DNA from: Neocallimastix lanati (nom. inval.)
Taxonomy: Eukaryota > Neocallimastigomycota > Neocallimastigomycetes > Neocallimastigales > Neocallimastigaceae
Assembly (NCBI GenBank): GCA_016946835.1
Contig: JACVTC010000008.1
Span: 37,501-75,000, forward strand
Length of the DNA stretch: 37,500 nucleotides
Direction: 5' to 3'
Shown here: in pieces, positions 9,833-29,790 of the stretch
How positions within the stretch are numbered: the first letter of the stretch is position 1
Layout: each line of letters begins with the position of its first letter
Notes under the pieces: model-generated
What the model was told of the DNA's origin: nothing
Database searches by the model: none
What the model saw: the letters and a program-made list of their open reading frames with translations, nothing else
Made by a program: the position numbers and the translations under genes

Positions 9833-11065
9833 TTATATATATATATATATTCTATATTTTATTATAATAAATATGAATGTTTTTATTATTATTATTATTA
9901 GGTATAAATTATTATTTATATTCTAAAAATAATATGAAGTATTAAAGTATTATAAGTATAACATATTTTATATTATTGTTATTATTATTGCTATTACTTT
10001 TATTAATTGTCAAATTTTTATAAAATTTTTCAAAATATTTAAAATTTCTTATTATTAAATTGTAATTTTAAAAATATTTTTAACAACTATTTTGAAAATC
10101 TTTTTTATATGTTTATTATATTTTCTTCTTTTTGTTTTTTTAAAAAAAATAATTAATTCTATATTTACTAAATTTCTTTTGTGGATTTTATTTGTATATA
10201 TGAAATTGAAAAGAGAAAAAAAAATAAGAATAGCTATATAAAAATTAATAATTATTTACAATAAATAAGATTAAAAATAAAAAAAATAAAATAAAATAAA
10301 ATAATAAAAATCAAAATAAATAAAAAAGATTAGTTCATATATAAATTAATGAATAATTTATAATTATCTTTCATTTTTAACTAATCAAAAATTTCATTTC
10401 TTTTAATTTAATTTTTAAAAATTATTTTTATAATTTTTAAAAAGAATATTTTATTTCTTATTGTTGAATTATTTTCTAATGAAATTACTGTTCAATAAAG
10501 CTTTATATACATATATATATTATTGTTAAAACCTTTATTATTTTATTCTATTTTTTTTTTTTTTTTTTAATTCAATCTATCGATAAGAGAATTAAAAATT
10601 TACTATATTCTGCTCAGTTATGTCCATTTAATTATTATTTCATTTTTTTTTATTAAAAAATAAATATATATATTGATAAATATTTTCATATAAATGAAAA
10701 AAAAAAAAATCTTCCTTCTTCCTTTTTAACTTTAAAACTCACCTACTTTAAATAAGGATTTTATGTGTTTTATTGTATTTATTTAATAAAAAAAAAAATT
10801 TTTTTATTTGAAAATTTCATTAGTCTTTATTATTACTTTTGTAATTATGAAATTTAATAGCTTATATAATTTATTAAATAAAAATGTAGGTTTAAATTAA
10901 TTTTTTGTTAAGATTTAAATCAAGTGTAAAATAATAAGAAATTAAAAATAAAATATAATAAAATAAAATAAATTACTAAATATAAATTATTGATTTTCAA
11001 AATTTTACTTTTAAATCATTATTTTTAAAAATTTATAAAAAAAATATATAAAAAAAAATTATTAA

Positions 11066-11111
<46 letters not shown>

Positions 11112-11929
11112 AGGGAATTCTTCCCATATTCAATGAAAAATTTTTATTGTTAATATATTGATATTAAATAAAATATGTAAATAAAATATAAATTAATATT
11201 ATATATATAAATAATTATACTATAATTATATAATAAAAAAAAATATAATAATAAATAATAAATAATAAATAATAAATAATTGAATAATAAACAATAAATA
11301 AATAATGATAAAATAATTATTATTAAAATAAAAATTTTTAATTTATTTTTAATATAATGTAATATAAGTATAAATATATATTGATAATATTAATATAAAA
11401 TATAAAAAAAAATTTTTATCATCATTAAATTTTCAACTAATTAATAAAAAGATAAATATATTAAATTATACATTATTATATACAACGTTAAGTATCTCTA
11501 TATAAATGTTATATACAATGTTAAAAATCTTTATATATGATATATATAAAGTAATAGTTATGTATATAAATAATAAATATATTGTTAATAAATATTAATA
11601 TATAAATATTATATAAAGATTACCTAATTACCTTTAATATATGTTTGTATATAAAATAATAATATATTTAATTACATTTGAAAACTTATATTATTAAAAA
11701 TATAACTATTAGAGTTTATTAGAGTTTATACATAATAAATATATTCCACTATTTATATCTTCCATATATTCTTTAAGTTATAGTGGAGAATTTTCCATTA
11801 GTATTTTAATATATATTATTATTAAATATTAAAAGAGCTTACGATTAATAATTATTAACAACTTATTTGTATATGCATATCATATAAAATATTTTTTATT
11901 ATTAAACATTTATATAATTAATTATTTAT

Positions 11930-12120
11930 TATTTATTAACAATTATTTATTTATTAATATTTATTTATTTATTTATTAATATTTATTTATTTATTTATTA
12001 ATATTTATTTATTTATTTATTAATATTTATTTATTTATTAATAATTATTTTTTTTATATTTAATTATTAATAATCATTAATTTATTTATTTATTTATTTA
12101 TTAAAAATTATTTAATTATT
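11930..12120. repeat. Array of an about 22-bp TTTATT-rich unit
   Basis: The unit ATTAATATTTATTTATTTAT recurs about five times with small length changes, then decays into TTTA and TAATT repeats. Confidence 0.75.
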
Positions 12121-12295
12121 TAATTATTTATCCTTCATATCCATTATTACTACTTATCATTACAACCAAGACTTTCATATAATATTCATTACTTTAATAT
12201 AATTACGTTGATTTATTTAAATATAAATTAGTATTATATTTACCTTTCAAAATCAAGATATTAGAAAAAAAAAAAGTTAAGTTAAAAAATAGATT

Positions 12296-12385
12296 ATTTG
12301 TTAGTATTAATTATTAATTATTATTTATTATTATTTATTAGTATTAATTATTAATTATTATTTATTATTTATTAGTATTAGTTTA
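12296..12385. repeat. Tandem duplication of an about 41-bp unit
   Basis: The block TTAGTATTAATTATTAATTA followed by TTATTTATTATTATTTA is present twice in a row, and a third partial copy begins TTAGTATTAG. Confidence 0.75.
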
Positions 12386-12640
12386 CAATATATCATTATT
12401 ATTGGGTTTTTCATATATATATATATATATTTATATCTAGCTTTTTTTTATTCTACTACTCTATTTATTTATTATCATTACACAACCTAATCCTTTATTA
12501 TTATTTTTTTCTTTTTTCTTTTTTCTTTTTTCATTTTTTATAAAATAAAATCTTTTTTAATAAATTAAAAAAAACTTTAAATTTTAAAATGAGTATTTAT
12601 CCATGAATTATTTTAAACTTTAATAAATATATTTTTAAAC

Positions 12641-13860
12641 TTTGTTATTAATATTTGTTAATATTCGGATATTAATTCCGTTTCTTTTCAATCCTATGGA
12701 TACTTTACAATAGCCAATAAAAATGCAGATTTAAATACATTATTGATGTCATCACCAATTAATTTATTTCTAATGTGTAATGTATACATTTTTACATGTA
12801 TAAAATGGTATGATTCATAAAAAATAAAAAAAATTAAAAAAAAAATTTAAAATGCCGTGACATAAAAAATTTTTTTTTATTTTTTTTTAAAATTTTAAAA
12901 TTTAATATTTATTTATTTAATATTTATATAGTATTAATCAATTATAAATAAATATAATTTATATATTATTATTATGAAATTAATAATTCTATATAAATAA
13001 TATATTAATTATTATATAATAAATAATAAAGTAATATATAAATAATTAACTAATATATAAATAATAAATAATAAATAATGAATAATGAATGAATAAATAA
13101 AAAATAAATAAATAATAATAATAAATAAATAATAAATAATGAATGAATAAATAAATAAATAATAAATAATGAATAAATAAATAATAAATAAATTAAAAAA
13201 AAAATTAAATAGTCATTATATAGAAATTTATGCCATCTATATATGTTTTTCCTAATCTAAGGGAATAATTTGCAATTAAATCTTCGTATTATTGGCGCTT
13301 TCTAATTCTTTCTATTTTATTCCAATCTTTCCATAAATATATATATTTATATTTATATATAAATATAAATAACGTATATATAAATATAAATATCGTATAT
13401 ATAAATAAATATAATTATAAATAATGTATATGTACAAATTAATATATAAATATAATAATATAAATAAAATTAGATATGAATTAATATATCATCTTAATAT
13501 AAATAAATATATTTAAATATACACATATACATTAGTCTACTTCCTATTAATAAAGCATATAAGTGTTTATATAAATGTATACAATTTTATCTCTCATTGG
13601 CTGGTATATTCTTAAAATTTTTATTTTGTTACATTTTAATATACATTAAATAAATAATGTATAAAAAAAATTTTTTTATTTTAAAAATGATTTAACGTTA
13701 AATATAAACAGAAATAGAAAGAGTTCATATATTACCTAATATAATTTATTATATTAAATTATTTATAGACTAATACTATATAATAATAGATGTTTAATGA
13801 TTAAAAATTTATATTTATATTAATACTAAAGCTTTATATAATAATATATTGATTTATATT
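12641..13860. other. Gene-free stretch with a few higher-complexity islands
   Basis: Islands at about 12640-12800 and 13210-13330 have more G and C than their surroundings, but neither strand gives an open frame long enough, or with splice support, to call a gene. The rest is AT-rich repeats, including TAAATAA arrays around 13060-13195. Confidence 0.6.
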
Positions 13861-13879
13861 CTATTGATGATGTTTTTTA

Positions 13880-14335
13880 AATGAATTAATAAATAAATAA
13901 TAAATAATAAATAATAAATAATAAATAATGAATAATAAATAATAAATAAATAATAAATAATAAATAATAAATAATAAATAATTAAATAATAAATAATAAA
14001 TAATAAATAAATAATAAATAATAAATAATAAATAATAAAATAATAAATAATTGAATAATAAATAATAATAAAAAAGAGTATTTATTAATAATAAATAATT
14101 AAATAATAAATAATAAATAATAAATAATAAATAATAAATAATAAATAATAAATAATAATAATAATAAATATTAAATAATAAAATAATAAATAATTGAATA
14201 ATAAATAATAATAAAAAAGAGTATTTATTAATAATAAATAATAAATAATTAAATAATAAAATAATAAATAATAAATAAATAATAAATAATAAATAATAAA
14301 TAATAAATAATAAATAGAGTATTTATTAATAAATA
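13880..14335. repeat. (AATAAATAATA)n array with three copies of a GAGTATTTATTAAT block
   Basis: The stretch is mostly TAAATAA repeats. A composite block (AATAATTGAATAATAAATAA, then AATAAAAAAGAGTATTTATT) occurs near 14044-14092 and 14190-14232, with a shorter version (TAGAGTATTTATTAATAAAT) near 14314-14333. The minus-strand open frame across it is a repeat artefact. Confidence 0.85.
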
Positions 14336-14339
14336 ACAA

Positions 14340-14942
14340 AATATGAATAATTTAATAAAATTAAAAGTTTTATAAATAAATAATAGATCTAAATTAATTT
14401 GAATTAATCTGTCTATATGTATGTTAATCTGTATAATTTTAATATTTGTAAAATGTTTATGTTTATTCCTAAATTTTTCCTTTTCTTTATCTTTTTTTTG
14501 TATGGAAAGTAGGATAAATTTTTTAATTATTTCTTTATTTCTTTTTATTACTTTTTTTTTTTTTTACTTTCAAAAAAAATATTAGTTAAAAAACAAAAAC
14601 AAAAAAAAAAAAAGGAAAAATATATATATATATAAATTTTATGGAACTAAAAAAAAATAAAATTAAGTAAAAAATAAAAAATTAAAATAAAAAATTATTA
14701 AAACCATAAACAAACAAACAAACAAACAAAATAAAAATAAAAAAAATTCCCCCTTTTTACTTTTTACCAAAGATATAAAAAAATGAATGAAAATAAAGAT
14801 CATTCTTTTTTTTTTTTTATCTGTAAACTTTTTATATTTTATGCATTGAAATATAAATTATTTAACTGTATGACTTTGAAACTTTTTTTTTTTCCTTTTC
14901 ATTTTTTTTTTATTTTTTTTAAATAAAAGATGATTCTTCAGT

Positions 14943-14988
<46 letters not shown>

Positions 14989-16140
14989 ACTTTCGTTATT
15001 TTCTTTTAAAAGTTAAAATTTAAATAAAATTAAAATTAAAAAAAAAAAAAAAAAAGAAAAAAAAAATATATATATATAATACTTTTAGATTAAACGTAGA
15101 AGATCTCTTCATAAAAATTAAAGTAGATATTTGTATTTATAAATTTTATAAATTTAATTTGGATTAGATGTGAATGTTATTGATCTGATCAAATGGAAAT
15201 TATTGCTACATTTATGTTTACTTATTGCTACATTTATGTTTACTTTACTTTTTTTTTAAATAAAAAAAAAAAAAGTAAAGTATAAATGAAAATAAATAAA
15301 AATAAAGATGAGTTTTATCATTGATCAAAAAAGTATTTTATACTTTCATTAGTTTATTTTATTTTTTATTTATTTATTTATTTTTATTATTAATCACATT
15401 TGGATGCCAAATTAACCGATGGATGATAAAAATTTATAATTGTAATGATGATCTCTTTTACTCTTTTTTTTTTTTTTTTTTTTTTTCTAATTTAATTAAT
15501 ATTCCAATATAATTTTAATTCTTTCTACTCAATTTCATCTATGAACTTTCACTCTTTATTGTTATTTTTTATTCTAATCTATTTATAAATTCTATTAATC
15601 TTTAATTTTCTTTAATAATTTTTTTTAAAAGTGATCTTTTTTTTTTTTATTTTATTTTTTATTTATTATTTTAGAAAGAAAATAAATAAATAAAGTAATT
15701 TGGAATATTAGATCTTATATGCTGCTGATGATTCATTCATACATCATATTTCATTATAATCATAATCATCTTTAGTTTATTTTATAAATATATATATATA
15801 TATATTATTATCCATAATGAAATATAAAATTAATTTTATATTAAAGATTCTTATTTAATGATCGTCGATCCATTATTTTATTTTAATTTTTTTTTTTTTA
15901 ATTTTAAAAAAATAATAAAATAAATATTTTTTTAAAAAAAAAAACTGTACAATAATTTTTATTTTTTAATTGAAAATAAATTTTATTTAATGAAATATTC
16001 TTATTTTGTTCTTAATCGATTACAATTTTTAACTATATTAAAAATTGATTATACGATCTTTTAAATATAAATAAAAAAAAATGATCAGGTATAATATATA
16101 AATATAAAATATATCTTTCTTTTTACTTTTATTTCAATAA
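14340..16140. other. Gene-free stretch
   Basis: A/T homopolymers dominate, including a long A-run near 14947-14985. There is a 22-bp tandem duplication (ATTGCTACATTTATGTTTAC) at about 15200-15243 and a hairpin at 15242-15281. No gene is supportable. Confidence 0.65.
15242..15281. repeat. Hairpin with T/A-rich stem
   Basis: ACTTTACTTTTTTTTT at 15242-15257 pairs with AAAAAAAAAGTAAAGT at about 15266-15281. The stem is 16 bp, with a short AAATA-type loop. Confidence 0.55.
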
Positions 16141-16149
16141 TTAAATAAT

Positions 16150-16545
16150 TACTTATTTTTATTTATTAATTTATTATTATTTATTTTTTATGATCTTTCA
16201 ATATATATTTTTTTTATTTATTATAATTGACCTTTTTATTTAATCACCATTTAAAATAATAATTTACATATAATTATATATATATATATTTTTTTATTTA
16301 TAGTAAATATTTTATTTTATTTTATTTTATTTATTTCCATCATTTTATTTATTAATTTATTATTATTTATTTTTTATGATCTTTCAATATATATTTTTTT
16401 TATTTATTATAATTGACCTTTTTTTTAAATCACCATTTAAAATAATAATATAATTATATATATATATATTTTTTTTTTATTAAAGTAAATATTTTATTTT
16501 ATTTTATTTCATATTATTTTATTTTATTTATTTCCATCATTTTAT
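16150..16545. repeat. Tandem segmental duplication, about 185 bp per copy
   Basis: Copies at about 16155-16340 and 16345-16545 share, in the same order, TTTATGATCTTTCAATATAT, TTATAATTGACCTTTTT, AATCACCATTTAAAATAATA, and TATTTCCATCATTTTAT. The second copy has small indels. Confidence 0.85.
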
Positions 16546-18612
16546 ATCTATTTAAAATTAAATAAATATAAATAAGAAAAAAGAGAAACATTGGAAGAGA
16601 GGGGAAAAAAAATGATATAAGGAAAGAAAATAATTATTCCTTATTGAGGGTTGAATAACACTTTTTTTTTTTTTTTTTTTTTTTTTATTTTTAATAAAAC
16701 ATATACAATTTTAATTTTTAATATTAAATTATCCTTATAGGAAAAAAAAAAATTATTTATTAAGTTCATTTATCATTTATTTATTATTATTTTTATATTA
16801 TACCAATGATTATTATTAATAATACCAATAAATTTTATTTAAATCATTCATTAAATTATTATTTCATTTTTGTTGTTATATATATTTGTATTGTATTTTT
16901 TTGAATAATAAATTATTAAAATAATTTATTGGAATATATATATTGACAGTATATTTTATGATATATTTAAATTTATTCATTAAATTATTTATTCATTCAT
17001 TAAAATGTTCATTGACTTAACCATTTTAATATATAAAATATTTTTTATTTTTATTTTATTCCTTTGTTTCTTAACCTTGAATATTTTTTTATATATATAC
17101 TCTGAATGTATATATATATTTATTGTTTTACTTTTTTTTTATTAAATACTATTGTTAATACTATTATTTATACTTTTCTTTTAGTAATAAAGATTCATAA
17201 GTAATAATTATAATACTAACCTTTTTAGCTGTTCCATATTAATAACTATATTTTTATTTCTATTTTTAATATTACTTACCTTTAATATTTTATTTCAAAA
17301 ACTATTTATTTACTTTTTCTTTATTCTTTTTTATAAATAATAAATATTATTACTATTTTTACCATTAAAAATACCAAAGTAATAATAATACTACTAACCT
17401 TTTTAAGTCTTTATCAATAATTATATACATATATATAATATATATTTTTAATTTTAAAGGTACAAAAGTAATACTATTACTACTACTACTACTAACTTTT
17501 TTAAGTCTTTATCAATAATTATATTCATATATATATATATATATAATATATTTTTATTTTTACTTTTACTTTTATTTTAAAATTTCTATTAATAATTATA
17601 TTAATAAATTTATATATATAATAAAAACTACTCACAAAGAAGTTTTCATAGATATATGTATTGAACTATATATAATTTTTTTGCATTAATTTTCAACTTT
17701 TTAAATATTTATTGGAACCTTATAAACTTTTATAATATAGTTCCATATATAAACCTTTTTCCTTTTTTATCTACTTACCTTCTAATATTTACTTTATATT
17801 AATTGCTCTTGATTTTTATTTTTTAATAATAATATCGTATTTTTCAATTTTTCTATATTCTACAATTATTCAATATTACCAGTTTATTATACTTTTTTTT
17901 TTTTTCTTTAAATAAAAAAACAAAAAAAAAAAAAAAAGGGGGGGAAAGAATAAAAAAAAAAAATAATAATATAAATAGATACTTTTTTATTTCTTTTATA
18001 TAAATAAAAAAAAAAAAAAAAAAAAAATTTCTTTTTTATTTATTATTTATTTATTAATTAATTAAATACAAACCTTTTTTTTTTTTATCCTTTTAGATTT
18101 AAACCTTTTTTTTTATTTTTTTTTTTTTTATTTTTCCTTTATTTAATTTAAATTCAATTTATTTAGTTATTTATTTATTTATTTTAATATTTATTAATTA
18201 TTTATTTATTTAATCAATTATCTATTTATTTAATTTCTTATCTATTTACTTTTTTAATTATTTAATTTACATTATTTCTATCTATCTGAATCAGAATTTC
18301 TATAAATAGATAAAATTGATAATGGTGGTAAATTAGAATGTAATGTATAATAAAAAAATATTAAAAATGTATTTTAATATATAATGTACCAAAAATATAA
18401 ATTATGATATAATAATGAATCAATTGAGTAATTTCATTATTTATTTCACGTGATTAATACATTGATAAAAAAGTGGAAATTTAGCGGATATGGAAAATTA
18501 ATCCATATTAAATAAAGTAAAGAATTCCCGTTCATTAGTAATTCAAAAAAAGAAAAGTTTTTATATTAAAATAGAAATATATTAAAATAGAAATAGAAAT
18601 AGAAATCAAAAA

Positions 18613-18645
<33 letters not shown>

Positions 18646-19550
18646 CTATGAAAAGAATAAAATGAAAAAATTATTAAAATATAAAAATATAAAAATATAA
18701 AAATATAAAAATATAAAAATATAATAAATAATAAATAGTAAATAATTATAATATAGTATAATATAAAAATATAGTAATAATGATATAATAATATAGAGTT
18801 AACTATTAATAGTAATAATTAAAATAGTAGATTTAATAAAATCAATATTAATTTAATAATAAATATAGAATGTATTAAATATAAATATTAATTCATGAAT
18901 TAACTATCTATTATTATTATTATTATTATTAAAATAAATGAATAATGTAATTACTATGTAATAATTAATAATGAACATTTGTAACTAGAAACTTAACAAA
19001 TCATAAGCATTAATAGAAAAAAGCTGTAATAATAAATAGATTATTTATAAATGATGCCTAATAGGACTAATAAATAATCATTGATCCTAAAACTATACTA
19101 TATAGTATTCTTCTATATATAATCATAAAATATTTAATAATAGAAACCTTTAAATAAAGAATTACTACAAAATAGAAAGTATTTACCTAATGAATAATAG
19201 TTTATCATTTAATTTTAATTAAAAAAAAAAAAAAAAAAGTGCATTCATTTAGAATATTAATATTTATTTTTTTTTTTTCATTTTTTTTAAAAAAAAATGA
19301 TATATTAACCTTAGTGTACATTCCTCGTCTACATACATTCAATATAGAAAAGAAAAAGAAAAAGTTTAAATAAATATTATATATAATATATAACAAAAAT
19401 AATTTTTTTATACTTTTAATTAAATGATAAAGTGATGAAGTATTAATAGAGAATACTTTATTATATTTTCAATTAAAGTAATTACAATTAATTAATGAAA
19501 AGAAAAAATTAATAATTAAAAAATATATATATAAATATATATATAATATA
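16546..19550. other. Gene-free stretch
   Basis: Homopolymers and AT repeats alternate with moderately complex sequence (for example 18270-18340, 18420-18540 and 18950-19200). I examined these in all frames and found no chain of exons with consistent phase. A local duplication at 17375-17545 is listed separately. Confidence 0.55.
17375..17545. repeat. Local duplication, about 85-90 bp per copy
   Basis: Copies at about 17375-17455 and 17460-17545 share an AAAGTAATA block, ACTACTAAC, TTTTTAAGTCTTTATCAATA and ATTATAT(A/T)CATATATATA. A more diverged third copy may lie at 17190-17280 (AATACTAACCTTTTTAGC). Confidence 0.7.
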
Positions 19551-19559
19551 TAATTGAAT

Positions 19560-19835
19560 AAATAATTAATTAAATAAATAAATAATAAATAATAAATAAT
19601 AAATAATAAATAATAATAATAAATAATAAATAATAAATAATAAATAATAAATAATAAATAATTGAATAATAAATAATAAATAATAAATAATTGAATAATA
19701 AATAATAAATAATAAATAATTGAATAATAAATAATAAATAATAAATAATTGAATAATAAATAATAAATAATAAATAATAAATAATAAATAATAAATAATA
19801 AATAATAAATAATAAATAATAAATAATAAATAATT
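19560..19835. repeat. (TAAATAA)n array with periodic AATTGAATAATAA variants
   Basis: The block AATAATTGAATAATAAATAA recurs at about 30-bp spacing between 19660 and 19760. It is flanked on both sides by plain TAAATAA repeats. Confidence 0.85.
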
Positions 19836-20724
19836 AAATATTTTTTTTATACTAAAAATTAAAAAAAACTAATTTTCCTTGGAATCTTATTGGTTGAATT
19901 GGAATTGTATGGAAAATAAAAGAATTAAAAAAAATTGATGAAATTATTTAAATTTTTAAAATGAATTAAATAGATAAAATTAATAAAATGAATAATTTTT
20001 TTTAAAAAAAAAGAAAAAAAAAAAAAAAAAGATGATTCATACAAATGAATAGTATTGAATATTAACAAATTGTATTAAATATTAATAAATATTGAATATA
20101 TTTATATAAATATCAGAATTTAGAATTTGTAAATTAATTGAATTTGAAATCATTTTGTTTTTCCTTTTATTATAATAAACTATTATAAATTATTATCTGT
20201 TAATGAGATATAGAAATATTAATCAGTATACTATAATAAAATTTTGGCTATAAGTAAAATAATGTTACTTAATAATAATGAAGATACCATAAAAACGAAA
20301 TATAAAAATATTAATAAAAATAAGTTGTAGTAAATTTTTAAATTTTTATATTCATTAAAGTTTGTAATTAAGTTTTTTTTTTAGTTTTTTTTTTTTAAGT
20401 TGTAATTTCATTATTATTATTCTTAATCATATTTATGGTTCCATTTTCGTTCATTTCATTTTTATTGATATGATGATCATTTTTCTTTGTTATAATCTTT
20501 ATTTAAAATTTTCATTTTCAAAAATAATATATCTACTAGAATAATGGTCTTGATTAAAATTTAATAGTATTTAGTCTTTAATTTCTTCAGCCAGGGTTAT
20601 CTTTTGTTAATAAAATAAAATCTATATCTCTTAGTTTTTATGAAACTTGATTCATAAAATTCAATATTTCTTCTTAAATAGAATGTTCCATTATATACAT
20701 CTAGAATGTTATAAGCATTTGCAC

Positions 20725-20762
<38 letters not shown>

Positions 20763-21520
20763 CATTATTATTATTATTATCATTATTATTATTATTATTA
20801 TCATTATTATTATTATTATTTAAAAAGCTCACTTTTATTACTTTTTTTTTTTTTTAACTAAAAATTAAAAATAAAAACTTATATATTTCATTAAATTTTC
20901 ATTACTAATTGAAAGAGATTTTGTTTTTATTATTTAATTAATATTAATTATAGAAAAATATAATATATATATAAGAAATAATTAATTAAAAAAAAAAAAA
21001 AAAAAAAAGAAAAAAAAATTTTTTTTTTTATAATTAAAAGTGGCCTTTTTTGATTTTTATATTTTCATATTCATTTAACCTTTTATAAATTAATTTAGTT
21101 AATAATTTAACCTTAAATTTAATTGCAAAAAATGTTGGTAATAAAAATATTTATTGTATTTCAGTAATAATTTTTGTACGTAATAAAAAAAAAATCTTTT
21201 TTTCTTTTCTACACACAATAAGTAATAATAAGGAAATTTTTTTGTTTGAAAAATCTGAACGTACTAAAATATTAATCAGTATTACCCATCATAAAAAATT
21301 TTGCTATTAGTAATTAACGATACCATCTATGTTGACAAATCGTTTATTACTCTAGCGATTTATAATATAGCATAGTAGGATTCTAGCTACGATTATATAC
21401 TAGATCTTAATGATTCTAAGCTATAGTTATTCGAATATATTAAAGTATTATAGATACTAATATCAACCTGATCATAAATGATTAATGTAATGAAATATTA
21501 ATTAATAAAAAATATTATTA
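19836..21520. other. Gene-free stretch with one coding-like island
   Basis: Apart from the minus-strand open frame at 20597-20725 (listed separately) no gene is seen. A pair of diverged repeats starting AATATTAATCAGTAT occurs near 20214 and 21268. An ATT array with ATC interruptions lies at about 20726-20821. Confidence 0.55.
20597..20725 (-). pseudogene. Coding-like island, possible orphan exon or gene relic
   Basis: On the minus strand, 42 sense codons read SANAYNILDVYNGTFYL and onward before TAA at 20599-20597. Amino acid use is balanced, with Gly, Asp, Glu, Arg and Ser, unlike the frames of the surrounding DNA. It begins right after an (AAT)n run ending in AAG, which could be a 3' splice site given how common AAG acceptors are in this window. 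No neighbouring exon with matching phase was found and no family is recognised, so a relic or chance frame is as likely as a live exon. Confidence 0.2.
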
Positions 21521-21527
21521 TTACTAA

Positions 21528-21724
21528 CATAATATTTATTGTAATAATAATCTTGATTATTATGTTCTTAAATTTTTTTTTTTTTTTTTTAAATTTTTTT
21601 TTAAAAAATAATATAATAAAGTATTAATGATTACTTTATATATATGTGATTTATCCCAATCTTTAGTATATATATTTTATTTTATACTTTTAAAAATATT
21701 ATTTATAATTAATTAATACTAAAA

Positions 21725-21757
<33 letters not shown>

Positions 21758-22091
21758 AAAATTTTTTTTTTTTTTTGTTTTTTTTTTTTCTTTTATAGTT
21801 TTAGTTTTTATATGATGATAAAATAAAATTAAATATTATTTTATTATTTATATTTATATTTAATTTTTATTTATTTATTTATTTATTTATTATTATATAA
21901 TATTTATTGTAATAATAATCTTGATTATGTTCTTAAATTTTTTTTTTTTTTTAAATTTTTTTTTAAAAAATAATATAAGGTATTAATGATTACTTTATAT
22001 ATATGTGATTTATCCCAATCTTTAGTATATATATTTTATTTTATACTTTTAAAAATATTATTTATAATTAATTAATACTAAAATTAAAAAG

Positions 22092-22131
<40 letters not shown>

Positions 22132-22270
22132 AAAAAATTTTTTTTTTTTTGTTTTTTTTTTTTCTTTTATGGTTTATGTTTTATTATGATGATAAAATAA
22201 AATAAAATATTATTTTATTATTTATATTTATATTTTATTTTTATTTATTTATTTATTTATTTATTTATTA
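21528..22270. repeat. Tandem segmental duplication, about 370 bp per copy
   Basis: Copy 1 (about 21528-21890) and copy 2 (about 21893-22270) share the entire order: ATATTTATTGTAATAATAAT, CTTGATTAT, a T/A-run, GTATTAATGATTACTTTATA, TGTGATTTATCCCAATCTTT, AATTAATACTAAAATTAAAA, A-run, T-run, and GATGATAAAATAAAA. Differences are mostly homopolymer lengths and small indels. No coding content. Confidence 0.95.
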
Positions 22271-22454
22271 TTATTACTTTATTTTATTTTATTTCATTTT
22301 TTTTTTTTTTATTATTACAGGTATATATATAATTAAACATATTTTCTTTTTCTTTTTCTTTTTTATTTCTTTCATGAGTATTTATTGTAATATATATATA
22401 TATATATATACAGTTTTTAAAAAATAAAAAAAGAAAAAAGAAAAAAATAGATAT

Positions 22455-29163
<6,709 letters not shown>

Positions 29164-29332
29164 TTTTTTTTTTTTTTTTACTTTTTTCTTACTTTTCTTA
29201 TTTTAGTTTTATTATCTCTGTTAATTTTTCATTTCTATAAAAGAGACTTATAAGGAATAAATTTATTATTATTATTATTTTTTAAGTATTATAAATAATA
29301 ATAGAGAATAACTTTTTAAATTATTGTTTCTT

Positions 29333-29363
<31 letters not shown>

Positions 29364-29639
29364 GTTACAGTACTATAGAAAAACAGAAATTTTAAATTTT
29401 AAAAAAAAAAAAAAAAAAATAATTAATATATATTTCTATTTATTTGTATCTTAATTAAATTTTAATTAAAATGAAAAATTCAAAAAAGAAGCATTTAATA
29501 TTTTTTAACATTTTTCAAAACTTTAATATTAAATAAAATATTAGAATGAATTTAATAATAATATAAAATAATATTAAAAATAATATTATTATTAAATATT
29601 AAGTATTAAATATTAAGTATTAAATATTAAATAATAATT

Positions 29640-29790
29640 AATAATTAATAATTAATACATAATAAATAATAAATAATAATAATAAATAATAAATAATAAA
29701 TAATAAATAATAAATAATAGATAATAAATAATAAATAATATATAATAAATAATAAATAATAAATAATAAATAATAAATAATAAATAATAT
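29640..29790. repeat. (TAAATAA)n array
   Basis: TAAATAATAAATAA-type tandem repeat with occasional TAGATAA and TATATAA variants, in the divergent intergenic region. Confidence 0.85.

Larger units (their letters stand above)
9833..12640. other. Gene-free stretch upstream of the bZIP gene
   Basis: No coding frame or RNA gene is seen. The part nearest 9832 should hold the 5' UTR and promoter of the minus-strand bZIP gene, but no distinct TATA box can be picked out of such AT-rich DNA. It contains A/T homopolymers (A40 near 11069-11109) and short tandem repeats at 11930-12120 and 12296-12385. Confidence 0.65.

Noticed and set aside
13270-13310. TTGGCGC word similar to an E2F/MBF site
   Set aside because: It is a single short match far from any supported gene, so it is not evidence of regulation.
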